From Calliopsis andreniformis (taxonomy: Eukaryota; Arthropoda; Insecta; Hymenoptera; Andrenidae), in contig NW_027480507.1 in the NCBI RefSeq assembly GCF_051401765.1, forward strand, positions 682,001 through 746,000: a stretch of 64,000 nt of DNA. The letters run 5' to 3'. The first letter of the stretch is position 1. Each line of letters begins with the position of its first letter. The translations under genes were made by a program, and so were the position numbers. This document shows, piece by piece, positions 1 through 10,384 of this stretch. The notes under the pieces were generated by a model that worked only from the letters and a program-made list of their open reading frames with translations, did no database searches and was not told the origin of the DNA.

Positions 1-21
1 TCCCCAATCCGCATTCCTCAA

Positions 22-1195
22 TCCTCAATCCTCAGTCCTCAAACCTCAATCCTGAATCCTCAATCCTGAATCCTCAACCTTCAGCCCTGAGTCCTCAACG
101 ATCAGTTGTCAATCCTCAATATTCAATAGAATATCCTCAATTCACAGTTTTTAATTCTCAATACTCAATCTGCAATCTTCAGATCAATATCCACAAACAT
201 CCATTCTCATCACTCAACCCTCAATACTCAGTGCCCAATCCTCAATCTTCAAACCTCAACCCTCAATCCTCAATCCTCAATCATCAATCCTCAATCCTCA
301 AACCTCAATCCTCAATCCTCAGTCGTCAATCTTCAATCCTCAATACTCAATCTTCAATCCTCAATCCTCAACCCTCAATCCTCAATCCTCATCCTTCAAT
401 CCTCAATACCCAATCCTCAATCTTCAATCCTCAATCCTCAATCCTCAATTCTCAATCCTCAATCCTCAATTTTCAATCCTCATTCTTCAATACTCAATAC
501 CCAATACTCAATCTTCAATCCTCAGTCCTCAATCCTCAATACTCAATTCTCAATCCTCAATCCTCAGTCCTCAGTCCTCACAGTCAATCCTCAATCTTCA
601 ATCCTCAATCGTCAATCTTCAATGCTCAATACTCAATCTTCAATCCTCAGTCCTCAATTGTCAATCCTCAATCCTCAATCCTCAATCCTCAATCCTCAAT
701 CCTCAATCCTCAATCCTCAATCCTCAATCCTCAATCCTCAATCCTCAATCGTCAGTCTTCAATCCTCAATACTCAATCTTCAATACTCAATACTCAATCC
801 TCACACCTCAACCCTCATTCTTCAATCCTCAATACCCAATTCACAATCCTCAATCTTTAATCCTCAATCCTCAATCCACAATCCTCAATCCTCAATCCTC
901 AGTCCTCAGTCCTCAAACCTCAATCCTCAACCCTCATCCCTCATCCTCAATCCTCAATCCTCAATCTTCAATCCTCAATCCTCAAACCTCAATACTCAAT
1001 CTTCAATACTCAATCCTCAATCCTCAATCCTCAATCCTCAATCCTCAATCGTCAGTCTTCAATCCTCAATACTCAATTTTCAATCCTCAATCCTCGATCC
1101 CCAATCCTCAATCTTCAATCCTCAATCCTCAATCCTCAATCCTCAATCCTCAACCTTCAATCCTCAATACTCAATCTTCAATCCTCAATCCTCAA
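22..1195 (+). repeat. Duplicated segment R, left copy
   Basis: This segment matches 5,436-6,595. The offset is 5,414 bases up to about position 650 and 5,400 after it, the change being two heptamers lost in the right copy. Landmarks that line up are the island with CGATCAG (99 against 5,513), the TCATCAC end of the island (207 against 5,621) and CGTCAGTCTTC (750 against 6,150). Point differences are scattered, for example TCACAG here against TCACCG in the right copy. It ends where segment G begins, so 1,195 is a mosaic junction. Confidence 0.8.
95..213 (+). repeat. 119-base island, subtype C (CGATCAG), representative
   Basis: The island is 17 degenerate heptamers, from TCAACGA to TCATCAC, in unbroken seven-base phase. 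Subtype C has TCAACGATCAG at its start and AGATCAATATCC in the middle. Copies are near 191, 5,601, 12,391, 14,311, 16,461 and 23,181. It occurs only in the left 24 kb. Confidence 0.85.
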
Positions 1196-1968
1196 TCCTC
1201 AACCCTCAGCCCTCATCGTCAATCCTCAATCCTCAATCCTCAATCCTCAATCTTCAATCCTCAATACTCAATCTTCAATCCTCAATCCTCAATTCTCAAT
1301 CCTCAATCCTCAATCCTCAATCCTCAATCCTAAATCCTCAATCGTCTATCCTCAATCCTCAATAGTCTGTCTTCAATCCTCAATACTCAATCTTCAATCC
1401 TCAATCCTCAATCCTCAATCCTCAATCCTCATTCTTCAATGAACAATACCCAATCCTCAATCTTCAATCCTCAATCTTCAATCCTCAATCCTCAACACTC
1501 AGTCCCCAATCCTCAACCTTCAATCCTCAATACTCTATCTTCAATCCTCAATCCTCAATACTCGATCCTCTATCCTCAATCCTCAATCGCCGATCTCCAA
1601 CCCTGAATACTCAATCTTCAATCCTCAATACTCAACCTTCAATCCTCAGTCCTCAGTCCTCAAACCTCAATCCCGAATCCTCAATCCTGAATCCTCAATC
1701 TTCAGCCCTCAGTGCTCAACAATCAGTTGTGAATACACAATCCTCAATGGAATATCCTCAATTCACAGTTTTCAATACTCAATACTCAACCTGGAATCTT
1801 CAGATCTCTATCCACAAACATCAATTCTCATCACTCAACCATCAATACTCAGTCCCCAATCCTCAATCTTCAAACCTCAAACCCCAATCCTCAATCCTCA
1901 ATCCTCAATCCTCAATCTTCAATCCTCAATCCTCAGTCTTCAATCCTCAACCCTCAATCCTCAATCCT
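1195..1968 (+). repeat. Duplicated segment G, left copy
   Basis: This segment matches 3,759-4,532 at a constant offset of 2,564. Shared landmarks are a TCATCG slip unit near 1,215, CTATCC- and TAGTCTG-containing heptamers near 1,345-1,370, and a subtype-B 119-base island at 1,716-1,834 with ATGGAATATCC. The two copies part at about 1,968, where this one reads TAAATCC and the other TCAATCATC. Confidence 0.8.
1716..1834 (+). repeat. 119-base island, subtype B (TTGTGAATAC), representative
   Basis: This subtype has CAGTGCTCAACAATCAG, TTGTGAATAC, ATGGAATATCC and CTGGAATCTTC. Copies are near 1,811, 4,371, 15,391, 17,921, 20,191, 22,181, 28,821, 41,281, 44,781, 48,281, 51,321 and 58,261. The last six (from 28,821) read TTCACATCTC instead of TTCAGATCTC, a clean derived marker. 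The copies near 17,921 and 20,191 share a 14-base loss, and the one near 15,391 has a one-base loss. It is the most frequent subtype and supplies a start codon in each higher-order unit by chance. Confidence 0.85.
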
Positions 1969-2678
1969 AAATCCTCAATCGTCTATCCTCAATCCTCAAT
2001 AGTCTGTCTTCAATCCTCAATACTCAATCTTCAATCCTCAATCCTCAGACCACAAACATCAATACTCAACCCTCAGCCCTCGTCCTCAATCCACAACCCT
2101 CAATCCTCAATCCTCAATCTTCAATCATCAACATTCAATCTTCAATCCTCAATCCTCAAACCTCAATCGTCAATCCTCTATCCTCAATGTTCAATACGCA
2201 ATACCTAATCCTCAATGTTCATTCCACAATCCTCAATTCTCAATCCTCAATACTCAATCCTCAGACCTCAAACAACAATGCTCAACCCTCAGTCCTCATC
2301 CTAAATCCACAACCCTCAATCCTCAATCCTCAATATTCAATCCTCAATGTTCAATCCGCAATACCCAATCCTCAAACATCAATCCTCAACGCTCAATCCT
2401 CAATCCGCAATCCTCAATACTCAACCATCAATCCTCAATTCTCAATACTCAACAGAATATCCTGAATTCTCAGTATTCAATACTCAAACATCAATCCTCA
2501 ACCCTCAGCCCTCATCCTCAATCCTCAATCCTCAATCCTCAATCCTCAATATTCAATCCTCAATACTCAATCTTCAATCTTCAATCCTCAATCCTCAATC
2601 CTCAATCCTAAATCCTCAGTCCTCAAACCTCAATCCTGAATCCTCAATCATGAATCCTCAATCTTCAGCCCTCAGTCC

Positions 2679-2797
2679 TCAACAATCATTTGTCAATCCT
2701 CAATCCTCAATAGAATATCCTCAATTCACTGTTTTCAATACTCAATACTCAATCTGCAACCTTCCAACCTCTATCCACAAACATCAATTCTCATCAC
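2679..2797 (+). repeat. 119-base island, subtype F (CATTTGTC), representative
   Basis: This subtype has AATCATTTGTC, TTCACTGTTTTC and CAACCTTCCAACCTC. There are only two copies, near 2,771 and 8,621, both inside duplicated segment H. Confidence 0.8.
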
Positions 2798-3017
2798 TCA
2801 GCCCTCAACACTCAGTCCTCAACGTTCAATCCTCAATCCTCAATTCTCAATCTTCAATGCTCAATACTGAATCTTCAATCCTCAATCCTCAATCCTCAAT
2901 CCTCAATCCTCTATTCTCAATCATCAATCCTCAATCTTCAATACTCAATCCTCAATCCTCAATCCTCAATCCTCAATACTCGACCATCGATCCTCAATTC
3001 TCAATACTCAATAGAAT

Positions 3018-3035
3018 ATCCTGAATTCTCAGGAT
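3018..3035. repeat. Inverted repeat, 7-bp arms, 4-base spacer (copy 1)
   Basis: The arms ATCCTGA and TCAGGAT are exact reverse complements around the spacer ATTC, with an EcoRI-like GAATTC inside. In an array with almost no G on this strand, a perfect inverted repeat is unusual. It lies in a diverged stretch that begins with AATAGAATATCC, as the 119-base islands do. A related sequence near 2,460 lacks the right arm (CTCAGTATT). No function is implied; a seven-pair hairpin is possible. Confidence 0.7.
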
Positions 3036-3321
3036 TCAATATTCAAACATCAATCCTCAAGCCTCAGCCCTCATCCTCAATCCTCAATCCTGAATCCTCA
3101 ATCCTCAATATTCAATCCTCAATATTCAATCTTCAATCCTCAATCCTCAATCTTCTATCATCAATACTAAATCTTCAATCCTCAATCCTCAATCCTCAAA
3201 CCGCAATCCTCAATCCTCAATCCTCTATCTTCAATCCTCAATACTCAATCTTCAATCCTCAATCCTCAATCCTCAATCCTCAATCCTCAGTCCTCAAACC
3301 TCAATCCTGAATCCTCAGTCC

Positions 3322-3440
3322 TCAACAATCAGTTGTCAATCCTCAATTCTAAATAGAATATCCTCAATTCACAGTTTTCAATACTCAATACTCAATCTGT
3401 GTTCTTCAAACCTCTATCCACGAACATCAATACTCATCAC
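3322..3440 (+). repeat. 119-base island, singleton variant (CGAACATC)
   Basis: This is a 17-heptamer diverged island in seven-base phase, running from TCAACAA to TCATCAC. Unlike other copies it reads CTGTGTTCTTCAAACC in the middle and ACGAACA where the others read ACAAACA. It is closest to the subtype-F copies near 2,771 and 8,621. I found no second copy with the same combination, so it may be an old, unamplified lineage. Confidence 0.7.
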
Positions 3441-3758
3441 TCAACCCTCAACACTCAGTCCCCAATATTCAATCCTCAATCCTCAATCCTCAATCCTCAA
3501 TCGTCAATCTTCAATCCTCAATACTCAATCTTCAATCCTCAATCCTCTATCCTCAATCCTCAATCATCACTCTTCCATCCTCAATACCCAATCCTCAATC
3601 TTCCATCCTCAATCCTCAATCCTCAATTCTGAATCCTCAATCCTCGATTTTCAATCCTCATTCTTCAATCCTCAATACCCAATAATCACTCTTCAATCCT
3701 CATTCCTCAATCCTCAATTCTCAACCCTCAATCCTCAGTCCTCAGTCCTCAAACCTCA

Positions 3759-4532
3759 ATCCTCAACCCTCAGCCCTCATCGTCAATCCTCAATCCTCAA
3801 TCCTCAATCCTCAATCTTCAATCCTCAATACTCAATCTTCAATCCTCAATCCTCAATTCTCAATCCTCAATCCTCAATCCTCAATCCTCAATCCTAAATC
3901 CTCAATCGTCTATCCTCAATCCTCAATAGTCTGTCTTCAATCCTCAATACTCAATCTTCAATCCTCAATCCTCAATCCTCAATCCTCAATCCTCATTCTT
4001 CCATGAACAATACCCAATCCTCAATCTTCAATCCTCAATCTTCAGTCCTCAATCCTCAACACTCAGTCCCCAATCCTCAACCTTCAATCCTCAATACTCT
4101 ATCTTCAATCCTCAATCCTCAATACTCGATCCTCTATCCTCAATCCTCAATCGCCGATCTCCAATCCTGAATACTCAATCTTCAATCCTCAATACTCAAC
4201 CTTCAATCCTCAGTCCTCAGTCCTCAAACCTCAATCCCGAATCCTCAATCCTGAATCCTCAATCTTCAGCCCTCAGTGCTCAACAATCAGTTGTGAATAC
4301 ACAATCCTCAATGGAATATCCTCAATTCACAGTTTTCAATACTCAATACTCAACCTGGAATCTTCAGATCTCTATCCACAAACATCAATTCTCATCACTC
4401 AACCATCAATACTCAGTCCCCAATCCTCAATCTTCAAACCTCAAACCCCAATCCTCAATCCTCAATCCTCAATCCTCAATCTTCAATCCTCAATCCTCAG
4501 TCTTCAATCCTCAACCCTCAATCCTCAATCCT
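3759..4532 (+). repeat. Duplicated segment G, right copy
   Basis: This is the second copy of 1,195-1,968 at offset 2,564. It contains a subtype-B island near 4,280-4,398. Small differences from the left copy (for example CATGAAC preceded by TTC rather than TTCA near 4,000) show independent mutation after duplication. Confidence 0.8.
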
Positions 4533-5435
4533 CAATCATCAATCCTCAATCCTCAATCCTCAATCCTCAATCGCCAATCTTCAATCCTCAATACTCAATC
4601 TTCAATCCTTAATTCTCAAACCTCAATACTCAATCCTCATTCTTCAGTCCTCAATACCCAATCCTCAATCTTCAATCCTCAATCCTCAATCCTCAATCCT
4701 CAATCCTCAATCCTCAGTCCTCAGTCCTCAAACCTCAATCCTCAATCCTCAGCCCTCATCCTCATTCCTCAATCCTCAACCCTCAATCCTCAATCCTAAA
4801 TCCTCAATCCTCAATCCTCAATTTTCAATCCTCATTCTTCAATCCTCAATACCCAATACCCAATCTTCAATCCTCAATCCTCAATCCTCAATACTCAATT
4901 CTCAATCCTCAATCCTCAGTCCTCAGTCCTCACCGTCAATCCTCAATCTTCAATCCTCAATCGTCAATCTTCAATGCTCAATACTCAATCTTCAATCCTC
5001 AGTCCTCAATTCTCAATCCTCAATCCTCAATCCTCAATCCTCAATCCTCAATCCTCAATCCTCAATCCTCAATCGTCAGTCTTCAATCCTCAATACTCAA
5101 TCTTCAATCCTCAGTCCTCAATACTCACACCTCAACCCTCATTCTTCAATCCTCAATAGCCAATTCACAATCGTCAATCTTTAATCCTCAATCCTCAATC
5201 CACAATTCTCAATCCTCAATCCTCAGTCCTCAGTCCTCAAATCTCAATCCTCAAACCTCATCCCTCATCCTCAATCCTCAGTCCTCAATCTTCAATCGTC
5301 AATACCGAATCCTCAATCTTCAATCCTCAATCCTCAATCCTCAATCCTCAATCCTCATCCCTCAATCCTCAATGTTCAATCCTCAATACCCTATCCTCAA
5401 TCTTCAATCCTCAATCCTCAATCCTCAATCCTCAA
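4533..5435 (+). repeat. Heptamer mosaic between G and R copies
   Basis: This stretch is ordinary heptamer array with no 119-base island. It includes the recurring TCATTCT-containing module (a TCATTCT unit followed by TCAATAC and CCAATCC units), a TCACCG slip unit near 4,930, and a TCATCC slip unit near 5,265. Parts resemble 490-850 and 18,160-18,640. From about 5,280 it also resembles 22,870-23,220, which suggests exchange between distant parts of the array. Confidence 0.6.
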
Positions 5436-6595
5436 TCCTCAATCCTCAGTCCTCAAACCTCAATCCTGAATCCTCAATCCTGAATCCTCAACCTTCAGCC
5501 CTGAGTCCTCAACGATCAGTTGTCAATCCTCAATATTCAATAGAATATCCTCAATTCACAGTTTTTAATACTCAATACTCAATCTGCAATCTTCAGATCA
5601 ATACCCACAAACATCAATTCTCATCACGCAACCCTCAATACTCAGTGCCCAATCCTCAATCTTCAAACCACAACCCTCAATCCTCAATCCTCAATCATCA
5701 ATCCTCAATCATCAAACCTCAATCCTCAATCCTCAATCGTCAATCTTCAATCCTCAATACTCAATCTTCAATCCTCAATCCTCAACCCTCAATCCTCAAT
5801 CCTCATCCTTCAATCCTTAATACCCAATCCTCAATCTTCAATCCTCAATCCTCAATCCTCAATTCTCAATCCTCAATCCTCAATTTTCAATCCTCATTCT
5901 TCAATACTCAATACCCAATACTCAATCTTCAATCCTCAATCCTCAATCCTCAATACTCAATTCTCAATCCTCAATCCTCAGTCCTCAGTCCTCACCGTCA
6001 ATCCTCAATCTTCAATCCTCAATCGTCAATCTTCAATGCTCAATAGTCAATCTTCAATCCTCAGTCCTCAATTCTCAAACCTCAATCCTCAATCCTCAAT
6101 CCTCAATCCTCAATCCTCAATCTTCAATCCTTAATCCTCAATCCTCAATCGTCAGTCTTCAATCCTCAATACTCAATCTTCAATCCTCAATCCTCAATCC
6201 TCACACCTCAACCCTCATTCTTCAATCCTCAATACCCAATTCACGATCCTCAATCTTTAATCCTCAATCCTCAATCCACAATTCTCAATCCTCAATCCTC
6301 AGTCCTCAGTCCTCAAACCTCAATCCTCAACCCTCATCCCTCATCCTCAATCCTCAATCCTCAATCTTCAATCCTCAATCCTCAAACCTCAATACTCAAT
6401 CCTCAATACTCAATCCTCAATCCTCAATCCTCAATCCTCAATCCTCAAACGTCAGTCTTCAATCCTCAATACTCAATCTTCAATCCTCAATCCTCAATCC
6501 CCAATCCTCAATCTTCAATCCTCAATCCTCAGTCCTCGATCCTCAATCCTCAATCTTCAATCCTTAATACTCAATCTTCAATCCTCAATCCTCAA
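5436..6595 (+). repeat. Duplicated segment R, right copy
   Basis: This is the second copy of 22-1,195. It holds a subtype-C island near 5,509-5,627 (CGATCAG; ATCAATACCC in place of ATCAATATCC). The first part also matches 12,130-12,500, 14,050-14,420 and 22,930-23,270, so this module has spread widely in the left 24 kb and is absent from the right half. Confidence 0.78.
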
Positions 6596-6766
6596 TCCTC
6601 AATCCTCACACCTCAATCCTCATTCTTCAATCCTCAATACCCAATTCTCAATCCTCAAACTTTAATCCTCGATCCTCAATCCTCCATCCACAATCCTCAA
6701 TCCTCAGACCTCAAACCTCAATCCTGAGTCCTCAATCCTGAATCGTCAATCTTCAGACCTGAGTCC

Positions 6767-6885
6767 TCAACAATCAGTTGTCAATCCTCAATCCTCAAAA
6801 GAATATCATCAATTCACAGTTTTCAATACGCAATACTCAACCTGCAATCTTCAAATCTCTATCCACAAACATCAATTCTCATCAC
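6767..6885 (+). repeat. 119-base island, subtype K (CAAAAGAATATC), representative
   Basis: AGACCTGAG lies just upstream and CAAAAGAATATCATC inside. Copies are near 6,861 and 16,881. The islands at 9,861-9,979 and 10,175-10,293 share the upstream AGACCTGAG and TATCATC but read CAATAGAATATC, so they form a sister group. Confidence 0.8.
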
Positions 6886-7060
6886 TCAACCCTCAACACT
6901 CAGTCCCCAATCCTCAATCTTCAATCCTCAATCTTCAACACTCAGTCCCCAATCCTCAATCTTCAATCCTCAATACTCAATCTTCAATCCTCAATCCTCA
7001 GTCCTCAAACCTCAATCCCGAATCCTCAATCCTGAATCCTCAATCTTCAGCCGTCAGTCC

Positions 7061-7179
7061 TCTACAATCAGTTGTCAATCCCCGATCCTCAATAGAATAT
7101 CCTCAATTCACAGTTTTCAATACTCAATACTCAATCTGCAATCTCCAGATCTCTATCCACAAACATCAATTCTTATTAC
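7061..7179 (+). repeat. 119-base island, subtype T (TCTACAATCAG), representative
   Basis: This subtype has TCTACAATCAG, CAATCCCCGATCC, CTCCAGATCTC and usually TTCTTATTAC at its end. Copies are near 7,151, 17,271, 19,541 and 24,471; the last ends in TTCTCATTAC, an intermediate toward the common TTCTCATCAC. Confidence 0.82.
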
Positions 7180-7329
7180 TCAACTCTCAATACTCAGTCC
7201 CCAATCCTCAATCTTCAAACCTCAATCCTCAATCCTGAATCCTCAATCCTCAATCATCAATCCTCAATACTCAATCTTCAATCCTCAACCCTCAATCCTG
7301 AATCCTCAATCATCAATCCTCAACACTCA

Positions 7330-7816
7330 ATCCTCAATCCTCAATCGTCAATCTTCAATCCTCAACACTCAATCTTCAATCCGCAATCCTCAATCCTAAA
7401 TCCTCAATCCTCATTCTTCAATCCTCAATACCCAATCCTCAATCTTCAATCCTCAATCCTCTACCCTCAATTCTCAATCCTCAATCCTCAATTTTCAATC
7501 CTCATTCTTCAATACTCAATACCCAATACTCAATCTTCAATCCTCAGTCCTCAATTCTCAATCCTCAATCCTCAATCCTCAATCCCCAATCCTCAATCCT
7601 CAATCCTCAATCGTCAATCTTCAATCCTCAATACTCAATCTTCAATCCGCAATCCTCAATCCTAAATCCTCAATCCTCATTCTTCAATCCTCAATACCCA
7701 ATCCTCAATCTTCAATCCTCAATCCTCAACCCTCAATTCTCAATCCTCAATCCTCAATTTTCAATCCTCATTCTTCAATACTCAATACCCAATACTCAAT
7801 CTTCAATCCTCAATCC
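7330..7816 (+). repeat. 266-bp tandem duplication
   Basis: Two adjacent stretches (about 7,330-7,550 and 7,596-7,816) align at offset 266, which is exactly 38 heptamers. Landmarks are CGTCAATCTTC (7,346 and 7,612) and CCGCAATCC (7,381 and 7,647). No slip unit lies inside, in keeping with the period being a multiple of seven. One difference is AACACTC against AATACTC. Confidence 0.75.
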
Positions 7817-7885
7817 TCATTCTTCAGTCCTCAATACCCAATCCTCAATCTTCAATCCTCAATCCTCAATCCTCAATTCTCAATC

Positions 7886-9040
7886 CTCAATCCTCAATCC
7901 TCAGACCACAAACATCAATACTCAACCCTCAGTCCTCGTCCTCAATCCACAACCCTCAATCCTCAATCCTCAATCTTCAATCATCAATATTCAATCTTCA
8001 ATCCTCAATCCTCAAACCTCAATCGTCAATCCTCTATCCTCAATGTTCAATACGCAATACCCAATCCTCAATCTTCATTCCACAATCCTCAATTCTCAAT
8101 CCTCAATACTCAATCCTCAGACCTCAAACAACAATGCTCAACCCTCAGTCCTCGTCCTAAATCCACAACCCTCAATCCTCAATCCTCAATATTCAATCCT
8201 CAATGTTCAATCCGCAATACCCAATCCTCAAACATCAATCCTCAATGCTCAATCCTCAATCCGCAATCCTCAATACTCAACCATCAATCCTCAATTCTCA
8301 ATACTCAACAGAATATCCTGAATTCTCAGTATTCAATACTCAAACAGCAATCCTCAACCCTCAGCCCTCATCCTCAATCCTCAATCCTCAATCCCCAATC
8401 CTCAATATTCAATCCTCAATACTCAATCTTCAATTTCAATCCTCAATCCTAAATCCTCAATCCTAAATCCTCAGTCCTCAAACCTCAATCCTGAATCCTC
8501 AATCCTGAATCCTCAATCTTCAGCCCTCAGTCCTCAACAATCATTTGTCAATCCTCAGTCCTCAATAGAATATCCTCAATTCACTGTTTTCAATACTCAA
8601 TACTCAATCTGCAACCTTCCAACCTCTATCCACAAACATCAATTCTCATCACTCAGACCTCAACACTCAGTCCTCAACGTTCAATCCTCAATCCTCAATT
8701 CTCAATCTTCAATCCTCAATACTGAATCTTCAATCCTCAATCCTCAATCCTCAATCCTCAATCCTCTATTCTCAATCATCAATCCTCAATCTTCAATACT
8801 CAATCCTCAATCCTCAATCCTCAATCCTCAATACTCGACCATCAATCCTCAATTCTCAATACTCAATAGAATATCCTGAATTCTCAGGATTCAATATTCA
8901 AACATCAATCCTCAAGCCTCAGCCCTCATCCTCAATCCTCAATCCTGAATCCTCAATCCTCAATATTCAATCCTCAATATTCAATCTTCAATCCTCTATC
9001 CTCAATCTTCTATCCTCAATACTAAATCTTCAATCCTCAA
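7886..9040 (+). repeat. Duplicated segment H, right copy
   Basis: This is the second copy of 2,030-3,185. It contains a unique TTTCAA hexamer at about 8,430 where the left copy has TCTTCAA. That is a one-base deletion and the sole length difference I found between the copies. It also carries the second copy of the perfect inverted repeat. Confidence 0.8.
8873..8890. repeat. Inverted repeat, 7-bp arms, 4-base spacer (copy 2)
   Basis: This is the same ATCCTGA / ATTC / TCAGGAT structure as at 3,018-3,035, offset 5,855. Both arms are intact in both copies. I saw no third copy in the window. Confidence 0.7.
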
Positions 9041-9759
9041 TCCTCAATCCTCAATCCTCAATCCTCAATCCTCAATCCTCAATCTTCAATCCTCAATACG
9101 CAATCTTCAATCCTCAATCCTCAATCCTCAATCCTCACTCCTCATTCTTCAATCCTGAATCCTCAATCCCCAATCCTCCATCCTTAATCCTCATTCCTCA
9201 ATCCTCAATACCCAATCCTCAATCTTCAAACCTCAATCCTCAATCCTCAATTCTCAATCCTCAATCCTCAATTCTCAGACCGCAAGCATCAATACTCAAC
9301 CCTCAGTCCTCGTTCTCAATCCACAACCCTCAATCCTCAATCCTCAATCTTCAATCATCAATATTCAATCTTCTATCCTCAATCCTCAATCCTCAATCCT
9401 CAATCCTCAATCCTCAATGTTCAATCCGCAATACCCAATCCTCAACCTTCAATCCTCTATCCTCAATCTTAAATCCTCAATCCTCAATCCTCAATACTCA
9501 GTCCTCAAACCTCAATCCTCAATCCTCAATCCTCTATCTTCAATCCTCAATACTCAATCTTCAATCCTCAATCCTCAATCCTCAATCCTCAATCCTCAAT
9601 CCTCAATCCTCAATCGTCAGTCTTCAATCTTCAATACTCAATCTTCAATCCTCAATCCTCAATCCTCACACCTCAACCCTCATTCTTCAATCCTCAATAC
9701 CCAATTCACAATCGTCAATCTTTAATCCTCAATCCTCAATCCACAATTCTCAATCCTCA
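9041..9759 (+). repeat. Heptamer mosaic with GCAATAC element
   Basis: This is heptamer array without a 119-base island. It holds a TCAGACC / TCGTTC stretch near 9,275-9,320, the GCAATAC form of the CpG element near 9,418-9,436, and a run of near-perfect TCAATCC units at about 9,560-9,610. The end resembles 15,780-15,980. Confidence 0.6.
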
Positions 9760-10384
9760 ATCCTCAGTCCTCAGTCCTCAAACCTCAATCGTCAACCCTC
9801 ATCCCTCATCCTCAATCCTCAATCCTGAATCCTGAATCCTCAATCTTCAGACCTGAGTCCTCAACAATCAGTTGTCAATCCTCAATCCTCAATAGAATAT
9901 CATCAATTCACAGTTTTCAATACGCAATACTCAACCTGCAATCTTCAAATCTCTATCCACAAACATCAATTCTCATCACTCAACCCTCAACACGCAGTCC
10001 CCAATCCTCAATATTCAAACCTCAATCCTCAACACTCAGTCCCCAATCCTCAATCTTCAATCCTCAATCCTCAATCCTCAGTCCTCAGTCCTCAAACCTC
10101 AATCCTCAACCCTCATCCCTCATCCTCAATCCTGAATCCTGAATCCTGAATCCTCAATCTTCAGACCTGAGTCCTCAACAATCAGTTGTCAATCCTCAAT
10201 CCTCAATAGAATATCATCAATTCACAGTTTTCAATACGCAATACTCAACCTGCAATCTTCAACTCTCTATCCACAAACATCAATTCTCATCACTCAACCC
10301 TCAACACGCAGTCCCCAATCCTCAATATTCAAACCTCAATCCTCAACACTCAGTCCCCAATCCTCAATCTTCAATCCTCAGTAC
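9760..10384 (+). repeat. 314-bp tandem duplication
   Basis: Two adjacent units (about 9,760-10,073 and 10,074-10,384) align at offset 314, measured on the TCAACAA start of the islands at 9,861 and 10,175. 314 is 45 heptamers minus one base, matching the single TCATCC slip unit in each period. Each unit carries one 119-base island with AGACCTGAG upstream and GAATATCATC inside. A few differences (AAATCTC against AACTCTC) show moderate age. Confidence 0.78.

Larger units (their letters stand above)
2030..3185 (+). repeat. Duplicated segment H, left copy
   Basis: This segment matches 7,886-9,040 at offset 5,856, dropping to 5,855 after a single-base loss in the right copy near 8,430. It carries a TCGTCC slip unit, the ancestral-looking GCAATAC form of the CpG element at about 2,358, a subtype-F island at 2,679-2,797 and a perfect 7-bp-arm inverted repeat at 3,018-3,035. 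Scattered substitutions show that it is not a recent copy. Confidence 0.8.
6685..7590 (+). repeat. Duplicated segment S, left copy
   Basis: This segment matches 16,708-17,690. The offset is 10,023 at the first island (6,767-6,885) and about 98 bases (14 heptamers) larger at the second (7,061-7,179), because the right copy has an extra block near 17,010-17,110. Both copies share CAAAAGAATATC in the first island and TCTACAA with CTTATTAC in the second. These are diagnostic variants, which makes common descent firm. Confidence 0.8.

Noticed and set aside
1716..1834. 119-base island as a tRNA, small RNA or transposon remnant
   Set aside because: It has no cloverleaf or internal promoter boxes, no terminal inverted repeats or target-site duplications, and it divides evenly into heptamers, so it is best read as diverged array.
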